From positions 1 through 47,068 of the IMG/VR virus record IMGVR_UViG_3300035199_000718: a stretch of 47,068 nt of DNA. One strand, written 5' to 3'. How positions within the stretch are numbered: the stretch's first letter is position 1; each line of letters begins with the position of its first letter. The position numbers and the translations under genes were made by a program. Below the pieces are notes generated by a model that saw only the letters and a program-made list of their open reading frames with translations, made no database searches and was not told where the DNA came from. Source of the stretch: a virus. Shown one piece after another: positions 33,499 to 41,522 of this stretch.

Positions 33499-34178
33499 AG
33501 GAAAAAGACCACGTTAATATTATTATTCCCGCAGCAGGCATGGGACGTAGGATGAAATCCTATGGGCCTAAGCCGCTAATAAAAATAGGTAATTCAACCA
33601 TTATTAAAAACCAAATTAGTTTAGTAAGGTCTTACATACCTAATTCTAATATCATTTTAATTTGTGGCTTTCAAGCTTCTGTATTAATGAACGCAACACC
33701 CAATAATATAATTAAAATAGAAAATGAAAAACATCAAGAAACTAATGTAGTTCGCAGTATCGGAATGGGTTTACGCGCCATAAATGACTGTTGTAAAGTA
33801 ATAGTGATATATGGAGATCTAGTTTTTAATGCTGAAACAATACAAAGTATTACATTTAAGCATTCTAGTATTATTATAGCAAATGAAACAATGGGTCAGG
33901 AAGAGGTGGGGTGTGTAATCGATAAAAATCGTTTGCAACACCTAATGTATGACCTACCCAACAAGTGGGGACAAATAGCTATATTTGTTGATAAAGAACT
34001 AGAACTGTTACAACAACTGTGTTGGGATCGCAAAAACAGCAGTAAGTTTGGTTTTGAGATTATTAATGAGATTATAGAACAAGGAGGGGAGTTTCGATGT
34101 ATTGAAAACAAAAATATAAAGATTGTTGATATTGATAGTTCTAAAGATATTCAAACAGCTCAAGAAATTTTATTATGA
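33495..34178 (+). CDS. Sugar-1-phosphate or phosphocholine nucleotidyltransferase-like
   Basis: A 227-aa protein with a nucleotidyltransferase Rossmann-like fold: VNIIIPAAGMGRRMKSYGPK contains the GxGxRM nucleotide loop and Lys; ETNVVRSIGMGL and VIVIYGDLVF hold the base-binding and metal-binding segments (Asp in YGD). This group covers enzymes that make CDP-choline (LicC-like), CDP-glycerol, or NDP-sugars. It would supply an activated donor to the neighbouring transferases. Length (227 aa) fits LicC/IspD-size enzymes better than 290-aa RmlA. Confidence 0.75.
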   Translation: MKEKDHVNIIIPAAGMGRRMKSYGPKPLIKIGNSTIIKNQISLVRSYIPNSNIILICGFQASVLMNATPNNIIKIENEKHQETNVVRSIGMGLRAINDCCKVIVIYGDLVFNAETIQSITFKHSSIIIANETMGQEEVGCVIDKNRLQHLMYDLPNKWGQIAIFVDKELELLQQLCWDRKNSSKFGFEIINEIIEQGGEFRCIENKNIKIVDIDSSKDIQTAQEILL

Positions 34179-35038
34179 AAATTATTATCCCAAATATACC
34201 CATACCTATATTGTTGGATATAGTCCAATGTTTAGAAAGTATTAAAGAAGTTGCTAATATACAACCTCTACTTTGGAATGTGCAACATAAGTCTATAACC
34301 GATATGTTTGATGAAATTCAACCTAATTTATTATTTATTCACGAATCGCAATTAGACATGGCTTTTGAAATGCTCTGTCAAGAATTAGAATTTGAGTATA
34401 TTTTAGTAGGCAACCAACCCATACCTTCTCATATTTCTAAGACACCCAAGGTGATTTTAACGGACAACCCAGAAACACAGTTTAACCAGACCTATATACC
34501 AATTCGACCTTTAGCGAGAATAGCTCAAATTCATAATGCTAAAATGGATCATACAATTGAATCTGAGGTGTTAGTTAATACAACCAATATAACAATAACT
34601 CCAGATATTCAAAAACTACTACTGTTTTTAAGCAATAAATATAAAACTAAAATTTTCGGACAGCAACCTATTCGATCCCATCACTATATAGGCGATGTGG
34701 ACATGTTCCAAAGAGCAAACTTAATTAAATCTGCTAAGTGCGTAGTGGATTTTACAGAATATGATTTTTGGGATGCTTCGTACTTAAAAATACCTTGTAT
34801 TTGTATGAACCCTAGGCATCCCTTTATTATGCCCTTTAACAATATTCAAAACTTAAATAATAATCTACACGGAATAATTAATAATAATATCGTAAGAAGT
34901 AAATATATTATGGACTGCTATGAGAAAGTCTATGAAAATAATACTAGCTATCATTTGTCTTCGCAAGTATTTAAAGCCATAGATTTAGATGACATCGCTA
35001 CAACCCTTATCCAATATGTAGAAAGTTTAAAAATATGA
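34175..35038 (+). CDS. GT-B/CgeB-like protein in glycan block
   Basis: A 287-aa protein. Its last 110 residues include IFGQQPIRSHHYIGDVDMFQ and NLIKSAKCVVDFTEYDFWDA, similar in layout to the donor half of CgeB/spore-maturation-type GT-B transferases. The N-terminal half is a weak Rossmann-like fold. The usual donor-site Glu pair is not obvious, so activity is uncertain. It overlaps both neighbours (ATGA). Confidence 0.55.
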   Translation: MKIIIPNIPIPILLDIVQCLESIKEVANIQPLLWNVQHKSITDMFDEIQPNLLFIHESQLDMAFEMLCQELEFEYILVGNQPIPSHISKTPKVILTDNPETQFNQTYIPIRPLARIAQIHNAKMDHTIESEVLVNTTNITITPDIQKLLLFLSNKYKTKIFGQQPIRSHHYIGDVDMFQRANLIKSAKCVVDFTEYDFWDASYLKIPCICMNPRHPFIMPFNNIQNLNNNLHGIINNNIVRSKYIMDCYEKVYENNTSYHLSSQVFKAIDLDDIATTLIQYVESLKI

Positions 35039-35493
35039 TTGGTATACTTAAAACAAATGTGACGAACAACGACAAAGATTTTTTTGCAATTAAAAATCTA
35101 AACGAACTACGCAATACAAATACGAACACTTGCTTATTTTGTAATCATATCGATAATAAATTTCCACTTCCCGTTTTAACTAACACACTTCAAAGATCTC
35201 ACTGCTACTCTTTCAATGGTATTTTAATAACTGATGATTTAATGAGATCTCAAGACTTAATCAATACGACATATGCTAAAAAAAGATTTATATATTTATA
35301 CCATTTGGACTGGCCTTACGTTCAAAACTTACAATTTACCCATATCAAACGAGTATTTTTAAATGAGAATATTGAATTAATAGCCCGTAGCAAACCACAT
35401 GCGTTACTAATAGAAAGCGTTTTCAAAAAACCTAAATATATTATGAAGGAATGGGATTACCAAACTCTCATCGAGGTAGATCAAAATGAATAA
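35035..35493 (+). CDS. Unknown protein at end of glycan block
   Basis: A 152-aa protein with no family I recognise. It has a CLFCNH motif in its first third and a C-terminal half of mixed strands (KKRFIYLYHLDWPYVQNL). Coupled to the preceding gene by ATGA and to the nuclease gene by 8 bases. Its place in the operon suggests a role with the glycan genes. Confidence 0.5.
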   Translation: MIGILKTNVTNNDKDFFAIKNLNELRNTNTNTCLFCNHIDNKFPLPVLTNTLQRSHCYSFNGILITDDLMRSQDLINTTYAKKRFIYLYHLDWPYVQNLQFTHIKRVFLNENIELIARSKPHALLIESVFKKPKYIMKEWDYQTLIEVDQNE

Positions 35494-36250
35494 AGACGAA
35501 CAAAAGGTCTTAGATATGTATCAAAATAAAAAATGGAGTACGTATCAAATTGCAGAACGTCTAAATACGTATCCAAATAAAATTAGACGCATTTTAACAA
35601 AACATGGAATTGATTTGCGAAATGCTAAAGAGGCACAAACAAACGCATTAAAAAGCGGAAGGTCAAAACACCCTACGGCTGGAAGCCTTATGTCCGAAGA
35701 AACGAAACAAAAAATTAGCGAAACCCAAGGTCAGGTTTGGGATAAATTAAGTCAACAGCAAAAAGAATATAGATCTAAAATTGGTAAAGAGGCATGGTCA
35801 CAAAAAACCGACGAAGAAAAAGCCGATTTTATTGCCCATGCGCAGGAAGCGATTAGAAAAAGTAGTCGTGTCGGATCAAAATTGGAACATTTCTTATTAT
35901 CTGAACTCAGCTCAAGAAAAACGAGGGTAGAATTCCATAAGGAACAATGGTTACAAAACCAAAACCTTCAAGTTGATCTATATCTTCCTGAATACAGTAC
36001 TGTAATCGAAGTTGATGGGCCGTCTCATTTTAAACCAATATGGGGGGAAGAAAACTTAGCCAAAAATATTAAGGCAGATCAGCAAAAAACAGGTTTGGTA
36101 TTAAATAGTGGGCTAGTAATGATTAGGATTAAACAAGATCAATCATTAACACAAAGATTCATGCGAAATACATTAGAGAACTTATTAAATCTTTTAGATA
36201 CAATTAAGAAGGACTATCCCAAGGAAAATGAAAGGTATTTTGAAATATGA
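35486..36250 (+). CDS. HTH plus EDxHD/Vsr-like endonuclease, homing-type
   Basis: A 254-aa protein. Residues 1-40 form a helix-turn-helix (EQKVLDMYQNKKWSTYQIAE then IRRILTKHGIDLR), as in invertases and HNH/GIY homing enzymes. Residues 60-115 contain SEETKQKISETQ and SQKTDEEKADFI, a NUMOD3-like repeat typical of homing endonucleases. The catalytic core VDLYLPEYSTVIEVDGPSHF shares the pattern of the protein at 16496. This architecture suggests a free-standing homing endonuclease, although it may also be a domesticated repair nuclease. It overlaps both neighbours, which argues for long residence. Confidence 0.7.
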   Translation: MNKDEQKVLDMYQNKKWSTYQIAERLNTYPNKIRRILTKHGIDLRNAKEAQTNALKSGRSKHPTAGSLMSEETKQKISETQGQVWDKLSQQQKEYRSKIGKEAWSQKTDEEKADFIAHAQEAIRKSSRVGSKLEHFLLSELSSRKTRVEFHKEQWLQNQNLQVDLYLPEYSTVIEVDGPSHFKPIWGEENLAKNIKADQQKTGLVLNSGLVMIRIKQDQSLTQRFMRNTLENLLNLLDTIKKDYPKENERYFEI

Positions 36251-36981
36251 ATACGCAAACTGAGTTCGAAGAAATGGTAGAAGAAGTTGTGGAAGATACT
36301 ATTGAAACGTCAAAAACTAAAAAGATACCGTCAGAACAAGATCCAGAATGGTCAGAATATCTTCTAGACCAGCTATCCGATACTGAGCTAATCAATGGTG
36401 CGCCCACCGTAGATGGTCTACGTCGCATAACGCAGAAATGCTTTGGGGAAATTGTAGAATCTCATAGTCAAATTATCGAAACACCAACATCTCAAAACAA
36501 TCAAAGATGTGTGATTAGACATACTCTGGGAATTGAAAAACACAATGGTATAGGTATTATTCGAGTAGATGGGTGTGTGGATGTTTTATATCATAAAACT
36601 CCATATCCATTCAAAGATCACTTAGTTGCTACTGCCGATACTAGAGCAGAGGGCAAAGCCCTTCGTCGTGCATTAAAAATCCGTGTCGTGACAGCTGAAG
36701 AGCTTCAAAATGAAGATGAGTCAGAAGCAATTTCGACCGACGAATTAATTAACGATCAACAAGTACTAGCTATTAATCAGCTTTGTAAACGGTTAGATAT
36801 CTCTGTAGAATCTATCGTTACGGGTGAATATAATAAAGTAGATAAAATCAATCAGTTAAGAAATCTCGAAGCTAGATTACTTATTAGTAAAATATCCGAA
36901 TTGCAAAGAAAACCGAAAGATATTCCAGAAGCTTATCTTGGATATAATGAAAACTGGAAAACCAACTTTTATGGGAGTTAA
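36247..36981 (+). CDS. Candidate Rad52/Erf-like ssDNA-annealing protein
   Basis: A 244-aa protein. The motif ATADTRAEGKALRRALKIRV is the type found near the end of the core of Erf/Rad52-like annealing proteins (A-TxA-GRALR-ALxI), and the C-terminal NDQQVLAINQLCKRLDISVE with NQLRNLEARLLISKISEL is the helical tail often attached to them. The N-terminus is acidic. If correct it would anneal complementary strands, working with SSB and RecA. The assignment rests on motif resemblance, without a structural check. ATG 36247 overlaps the upstream stop. Confidence 0.45.
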   Translation: MNTQTEFEEMVEEVVEDTIETSKTKKIPSEQDPEWSEYLLDQLSDTELINGAPTVDGLRRITQKCFGEIVESHSQIIETPTSQNNQRCVIRHTLGIEKHNGIGIIRVDGCVDVLYHKTPYPFKDHLVATADTRAEGKALRRALKIRVVTAEELQNEDESEAISTDELINDQQVLAINQLCKRLDISVESIVTGEYNKVDKINQLRNLEARLLISKISELQRKPKDIPEAYLGYNENWKTNFYGS

Positions 36982-36983
36982 GT

Positions 36984-37364
36984 ATGCAAGCTAGAATAAA
37001 AGCAACCGATGGCCTTTGGTTCGATGTTGAGGCAGAACAAGAGGACGAACTTTTTAAACAAATTGCTAGAGTACAAGAAATATTTCAACATAATAGCTGT
37101 GGTAATTGTGGATCTGTTAAAATCAAATTTATCTGTAGACACGATAGTTCAGATAATGACTGGTTGGAAATTACCTGTCAGGAGTGTCGTGCCAAGCTAG
37201 TATTTGGAAGAACTAAAAAGGGTGGTTTGATATTTCCCAAAATTAGATGGGATCAACTATCTGAAAAACAGCAGGAACAAAGAGTTAATGAACAAGTTTA
37301 CGCTGAAAAACACAGAGGATATCTACCTAATAGGGGATGGTTTATATATAAGCCTAAACCATAA
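36984..37364 (+). CDS. Small zinc-ribbon protein
   Basis: A 126-aa protein with SCGNCGSVKIKFICR followed by CQECRAKLVFGR, a two-knuckle zinc ribbon (CGNC/CQEC). The N-terminal 40 residues begin MQARIKATDGLWFDVEAE, a beta-hairpin-like region. Strong GGGAG before ATG 36984. It sits between the candidate annealing protein and a DnaJ-like protein. Likely nucleic-acid or protein binding; function unknown. Confidence 0.65.
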   Translation: MQARIKATDGLWFDVEAEQEDELFKQIARVQEIFQHNSCGNCGSVKIKFICRHDSSDNDWLEITCQECRAKLVFGRTKKGGLIFPKIRWDQLSEKQQEQRVNEQVYAEKHRGYLPNRGWFIYKPKP

Positions 37365-37372
37365 ACAACAAC

Positions 37373-37987
37373 ATGAATCCCTATACAGTTCTTGGAATTA
37401 ACGAAAATGCAAATACAGCAACTATTAAAGAGGCATATCGTAATCTAGCACGAGAACATCATCCTGATCGTGGTGGAGATGTTAAAAAATTTAAAGAGGC
37501 TACTGAAGCTTATTCCATTCTTTCCGACGAGCAAAAAAGAAACAGGTATCATAAGCCATCACCAACCTTTGGGTTTGAACATATTTTCGGTCAAGAGTTT
37601 AACCCGTTTGCGGATTTATTTAATTTTCAGCAACCTCCCCAATCCAAACCTACCCAAGCACAAACAAAAGACTCTGATATTTTCTTTAATTTTAAAGTAA
37701 ATTTAGAACAAATAAAAAAAGGAGCTTCTGTCAACCTATCTTATCCTCGCAACAACCAATGTGGGGCTTGCAAGGGAAGTGGAGGAGCGGGTAAGACAAG
37801 TTGTAAATCTTGTGGAGGATCGGGCATGATCATTTCTAAGCCCAATCCTAATTCTATACAACAGATTACATGTCCAAGCTGTTACGGTAAGGGCTTGTTG
37901 TTTGAAGAACCTTGTGAAACATGCCAAACCAAAGGTTTTGTCCAAGAAACTGAGCAAATTACGATCAAAATAGAACAACAACAATAA
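37373..37987 (+). CDS. Truncated DnaJ (J domain plus zinc centre)
   Basis: A 204-aa DnaJ. Residues 1-60 are a J domain with the catalytic HPD (REHHPDRGG) and the end of helix IV. A Gly/Phe region follows (FGFEHIFGQEFNPFADLF), then four CxxC repeats of the type I zinc centre: CGACKGSG, CKSCGGSG, CPSCYGKG and CETCQTKG. It ends 20 residues later, so the second substrate domain and dimerisation region of a full DnaJ (about 375 aa) are missing. It should stimulate an Hsp70-type ATPase; an actin/Hsp70-fold protein is encoded at 38467. Confidence 0.85.
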   Translation: MNPYTVLGINENANTATIKEAYRNLAREHHPDRGGDVKKFKEATEAYSILSDEQKRNRYHKPSPTFGFEHIFGQEFNPFADLFNFQQPPQSKPTQAQTKDSDIFFNFKVNLEQIKKGASVNLSYPRNNQCGACKGSGGAGKTSCKSCGGSGMIISKPNPNSIQQITCPSCYGKGLLFEEPCETCQTKGFVQETEQITIKIEQQQ

Positions 37988-37994
37988 CCTATTC

Positions 37995-38025
37995 ATGACA
38001 ATGGGGTAGATATTATTGTTATAAG
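37995..38025 (+). promoter_or_regulatory. Weak candidate promoter
   Basis: ATGACA at 37995-38000 (5 of 6 to TTGACA) and TATAAG at 38020-38025 (5 of 6 to TATAAT) are separated by 19 bases, longer than ideal. It lies in the 61-base gap before the small membrane-protein gene. Confidence 0.3.
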
Positions 38026-38048
38026 TGTATTTAATATAGGGAGAATAC

Positions 38049-38324
38049 ATGCTAACTAATTTTTTACAAATATTCTTAACCATGTTTGCCTATTGTTTTT
38101 GGCCCTTTGTATTTGTGCTTATGATAATATTTTTAATTAATAAATACTTTAATCATGGGTATACTAAGAGTATAGAGAAACAAAATAGGATCTTGGGCAC
38201 CAACAAAGAATATAAACTTCCAGACGTGCCAGAAGATACACTTTCTTTTAAAACTCCAAAAATAGAAACCTCTTTTGGAGATCAAAGAATAGGGCAGGTT
38301 CACAGTGCAACACCGAAGAATTAG
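38049..38324 (+). CDS. Small single-span membrane protein
   Basis: A 91-aa protein with one N-terminal hydrophobic span (ILTMFAYCFWPFVFVLMIIF region, residues 8-30) and a polar C-terminal tail with several Pro and Lys. GGGAG precedes ATG 38049. It lies between the DnaJ and the actin-like genes and could tether one of them to the membrane, which is inference. No known family. Confidence 0.6.
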   Translation: MLTNFLQIFLTMFAYCFWPFVFVLMIIFLINKYFNHGYTKSIEKQNRILGTNKEYKLPDVPEDTLSFKTPKIETSFGDQRIGQVHSATPKN

Positions 38325-38466
38325 AAAGGTATCTGGACTACAAGAGGCTTTTGTTGATCTGGAAAGTCCTACGTCACAACCAACACCCGAGATTGCCCCT
38401 CCTAAAGCCCAAGCTATTACCCAAGATCTAAATTATTCAAAACCTAAAGTATATGAGGTATTTACG

Positions 38467-39522
38467 ATGGCTGATACTACAGAAATTACTACTAATAAAC
38501 GTGCTGTTGGTGTTGATATTGGAACAGGATTTATTTCTTGTGCCGAACAAACAGAATCAAATATAGAGTTTAGAAAAGTTAGAGATGCATTCTTCAAACT
38601 TAATCCATCTAAATTCTTAGAGGGTTCAGCTACTAATTTTGGTGAAAATATGCTCAAAAGCTCAGGAGCGCACTATGTAAAAGTAGACGGTCTTATTTAT
38701 GTACTCGGAGACGATGCATTTAAATTTGCTAGCCTGTTCCATCAAGAATGTTTACGTCCTATGTCACAGGGTGTTCTCAATTCCAAACAGCCAGTTTCTA
38801 ATTTAATGGTTGGTGAGCTAGTAAAGGCTGTAGCTGGTCGCCCCACTTCGGATGATGATGTCCTTTACTACTGTGTGCCAGCAGAGCCAATTGATGCTGA
38901 TTTTGATGTGGAATATCATAAACAAATTCTTAGCGGTGTGTTTACAGACTTGGGATATAAGAACATAAATGTTATGACTGAAGCATTGGCCGTTGTGTAC
39001 TCAGAGTTAGCCAGTACTCAATATACCGGTATTGGTATGAGCTTTGGGGCCGGTATGTGTAATATCGTATATTCCTTTATGGGAATGCCCGTATTTGCTT
39101 TTAGTCTTAGTAGAGGTGGCGATTGGATTGATTCTCATGCTGCACAGCACACCGATGAAACTAATAATGTTGTGACAAGTATAAAAGAAAAGGCTGACTT
39201 TAGTCTGTATGATAACACATCCGGCATACAACGAGCTATTTCTATCTATTATGAATCTTTACTAACATATGTTGTAGAACAATTTAAAGAACTATATGAA
39301 CGTACTCCAAAAAAACAACTTCCTAATGTTACAGAAGAAATGCCTATTGTAATCGCAGGAGGCACATCTTTAGTTCTAGGGTTTGTAGAAAAACTTAGAG
39401 AGTTAATTACAGACGATTTTCCCGTACCTATTTCTGAAGTTAGACACGCAGAGCAACCGCTTTTTGCTGTTTCTAACGGCCTTTATCAAGCAGCTAAATT
39501 GTCTGCACAACAGGATAGCTAA
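38467..39522 (+). CDS. Actin/Hsp70-fold ATPase (ParM/MreB-like)
   Basis: A 351-aa protein with the five-motif actin-superfamily nucleotide site: phosphate 1 VGVDIGTGF near residue 14, connect 1 EALAVVYSEL, phosphate 2 GIGMSFGAGMCNIV, RGGDWID, and adenosine motif IVIAGGTSLVLGFVEKL. Length fits ParM, MreB and phage actin homologues, or a minimal Hsp70 ATPase domain; there is no Hsp70 substrate domain. I prefer ATG 38467, with GAGGT 8 bases upstream; GTG 38305 would add a Pro-rich 54-aa extension overlapping the previous gene. It may form filaments for DNA or virion positioning, or work with the DnaJ. Overlaps the dehydrogenase gene by one base. Confidence 0.8.
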   Translation: MADTTEITTNKRAVGVDIGTGFISCAEQTESNIEFRKVRDAFFKLNPSKFLEGSATNFGENMLKSSGAHYVKVDGLIYVLGDDAFKFASLFHQECLRPMSQGVLNSKQPVSNLMVGELVKAVAGRPTSDDDVLYYCVPAEPIDADFDVEYHKQILSGVFTDLGYKNINVMTEALAVVYSELASTQYTGIGMSFGAGMCNIVYSFMGMPVFAFSLSRGGDWIDSHAAQHTDETNNVVTSIKEKADFSLYDNTSGIQRAISIYYESLLTYVVEQFKELYERTPKKQLPNVTEEMPIVIAGGTSLVLGFVEKLRELITDDFPVPISEVRHAEQPLFAVSNGLYQAAKLSAQQDS

Positions 39523-40601
39523 TGAATAAAAAAATTGTTGTTGTAGGCTCAGGGAATATGGGTCGATCAATTGCATGGGCATTGGAATCGCTAGGCTATG
39601 ATTTGATTGTTTTAGATCAAAATCAACAATCTTTATTAAGTTGTAAAAAATTATTACAAAATAAAAAGAACCACAGGTTTAGTAGGTTTGATTGTGATAC
39701 TCATTACGGCCATATTAATACAGCAGCATTTAATATTATTAAAGGATCTGCTGCGGTTATATCGTCGCTTCCGTATCATAAGAACTTACTATTAGCCCAA
39801 CAGTGTGTAGCATATAATATTCCCTATTTCGATCTCGGAGGGCATATTAACACAAGTAAACAAATCCATGAATTAACTACAGCAAAAAAAGGAACCGCTT
39901 TTACTGATCTAGGCTTAGCTCCCGGTTGGGCAAACATCATTGCTGAAGAACTATGTGATGAACTAGAAAGCCAAGGACAGCAACCTAAAGAAGTACAAAT
40001 CATGGTAGGTGGACTTCCCGTTAATCCTACTAATACCTTGCAATATGCATGTACGTGGTCTTTTGATGGTTTAGTCAACGAATACAAAGATGATTGTATT
40101 GTACTTAAAGATAATTTGATTTCGATGGCTTCTGGAATGAGTGGTTTAGAATCTATTGATAGTTCTATCGGTCCATTAGAAGCTTTCTATACAAGCGGGG
40201 GTGTAGCTCACAGTATTAGCTCTATGTTAAAAAGAGGAGTTCCAACCTGTTGTTACAAAACATTAAGATATCCGGGTCACAATAAAATAGCTAAGTTTTT
40301 AATTCATGAGTCTGGATTAACTGATGAAGAAATTATTAAAGTATTTAAACATACCTGTCCTGCTCAAGAAGATTTAGTAATTATTAAAGTTTTAGTTAAT
40401 GATTTATTATTTGAACAAGTCATATATTCAGATGTCAAATTCTCTGCTATGCAAAAAGCAACGGGCTTTCCTGTGGCTTCAGCGGTCCACACAGTCCTGC
40501 TAAGCGATCAATATGGCGGTGTTTTAAAATATAGCGACCTCGATCATTCCGAATTTAATAAAAATCTAAAGTTCTTACTTAATTCGGCCATTTCGGAGTA
40601 G
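39522..40601 (+). CDS. Saccharopine dehydrogenase/lysine 6-dehydrogenase family enzyme
   Basis: A 359-aa oxidoreductase. VVVGSGNMGRSIA at the N-terminus is the GxGxxG dinucleotide loop of a Rossmann fold. Later motifs resemble L-lysine 6-dehydrogenase from memory: YFDLGGHI, FTDLGLAPGWANI, VGGLPVNP, GPLEAFYTSGG and CYKTLRYPGH. Such enzymes oxidise lysine to allysine (or use saccharopine). The length is close to LysDH (about 380 aa), and saccharopine reductase or carboxynorspermidine synthase activity cannot be excluded. This is an unusual metabolic gene in a phage setting. Its 3' end overlaps a minus-strand gene by 23 bases. Confidence 0.8.
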   Translation: MNKKIVVVGSGNMGRSIAWALESLGYDLIVLDQNQQSLLSCKKLLQNKKNHRFSRFDCDTHYGHINTAAFNIIKGSAAVISSLPYHKNLLLAQQCVAYNIPYFDLGGHINTSKQIHELTTAKKGTAFTDLGLAPGWANIIAEELCDELESQGQQPKEVQIMVGGLPVNPTNTLQYACTWSFDGLVNEYKDDCIVLKDNLISMASGMSGLESIDSSIGPLEAFYTSGGVAHSISSMLKRGVPTCCYKTLRYPGHNKIAKFLIHESGLTDEEIIKVFKHTCPAQEDLVIIKVLVNDLLFEQVIYSDVKFSAMQKATGFPVASAVHTVLLSDQYGGVLKYSDLDHSEFNKNLKFLLNSAISE

Positions 40602-40833
40602 AAGGAGAACATCTTCCGGTCAGTTCATACAATCGTTTTTTAAGAGGAATGATTTTATAAGCAAAGTTTAAGATATCTTCTTGTTGTGCTTTCTTGCCAC
40701 GGAATGCGTGCATAGACGCAAATTCGGGCGGCTTAATATATGTTGCATTTTTTATAACTTCAATAGCATGTTGATATCTACGAATATAGTACTCTAAGTG
40801 TTGGTCTTCTCTGAGTGCCCCAAACTTTTTCAT
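40579..40833 (-). CDS. Small unknown protein
   Basis: An 84-aa protein transcribed leftwards, the last gene of the minus-strand block. It starts 4 bases after the phoH stop, so it is cotranscribed with phoH. Basic and mostly helical (YYIRRYQHAIEVIKNATYI), with no recognised motif. Its 3' end overlaps the plus-strand dehydrogenase gene by 23 bases. Confidence 0.6.
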   Translation of the reverse strand: MKKFGALREDQHLEYYIRRYQHAIEVIKNATYIKPPEFASMHAFRGKKAQQEDILNFAYKIIPLKKRLYELTGRCSPSTPKWPN

Positions 40834-40837
40834 GGTA

Positions 40838-41518
40838 TTATTCGCCTAGTCTGTTAAGAATCCTAGCAATAATATCGTTTCTAACAATATCATTTCCTTC
40901 TAGCTTACACACTGCAATACCTTCTACATCTGCTAACCGATCCATACAAAAATCAAAACCACCCCTTTGATTCTCATATAAATCACTTTGAGCAGGATCG
41001 CCATTAAGAATAGCTTTAGAGTCTTTACCCATTCTAGTAATAAACATTTTAATTTGTTCATACGTAGCATTCTGAGCTTCGTCTAAAATCATAAAAGAAT
41101 GATGAAAGTTACGACCTCGCATAAATTCCAAAGGACACAGCTCTATAGTATTAGAATTACGAAGTAATCGAATAACTTCAGGGGCAAGATATTTATGCAT
41201 TTCCTCTAGAACGGGAATAAGATAGGGTTGAATTTTAGCTGTATAGGTTCCCGGTAAGTGACCAAGACCTCGACCGGATTCTATGGTTGGTCGTGCAATA
41301 ACAATTTTCTCTACTTTTTTTTCTACTAAGAACTGACAGGCACATGCTACGGCAATAGCGGTTTTCCCCGATCCCGCAGGACCAGAACAAAACACAACAT
41401 CAGATCTGTATAAAGACTTTAAATATTCTGCTTGGTTTTGGCTTTTAGGTTTTAATTGAGTTTGAAGGGTTGGGGAGGTATTAGTATTATGATTAGCTTT
41501 ATGTTTTTTTCTAGCCAA
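40838..41518 (-). CDS. phoH: PhoH-like P-loop ATPase
   Basis: A 226-aa ATPase: Walker A GPAGSGKT (residues 46-53), the VIARPTIESGRGLGHLPG motif typical of PhoH, Walker B SFMILDEAQNATYEQIK and the sensor NGDPAQSDL. It covers the PhoH core only, as in many phage copies (about 200-260 aa). The molecular role is thought to be an RNA helicase or nucleotide-dependent RNA function; it is a frequent phage gene. Start is TTG 41518, behind AAAGG within the end of the upstream gene, because no ATG exists in frame nearby. Confidence 0.92.
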   Translation of the reverse strand: MARKKHKANHNTNTSPTLQTQLKPKSQNQAEYLKSLYRSDVVFCSGPAGSGKTAIAVACACQFLVEKKVEKIVIARPTIESGRGLGHLPGTYTAKIQPYLIPVLEEMHKYLAPEVIRLLRNSNTIELCPLEFMRGRNFHHSFMILDEAQNATYEQIKMFITRMGKDSKAILNGDPAQSDLYENQRGGFDFCMDRLADVEGIAVCKLEGNDIVRNDIIARILNRLGE

Positions 41519-41522
41519 TATA

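Noticed and set aside
38305-38466. N-terminal 54-aa extension of the actin-like protein from GTG 38305
   Set aside because: It is Pro-rich and poorly folded, while ATG 38467 has GAGGT at proper spacing and gives a normal length; kept as an alternative in the gene entry.
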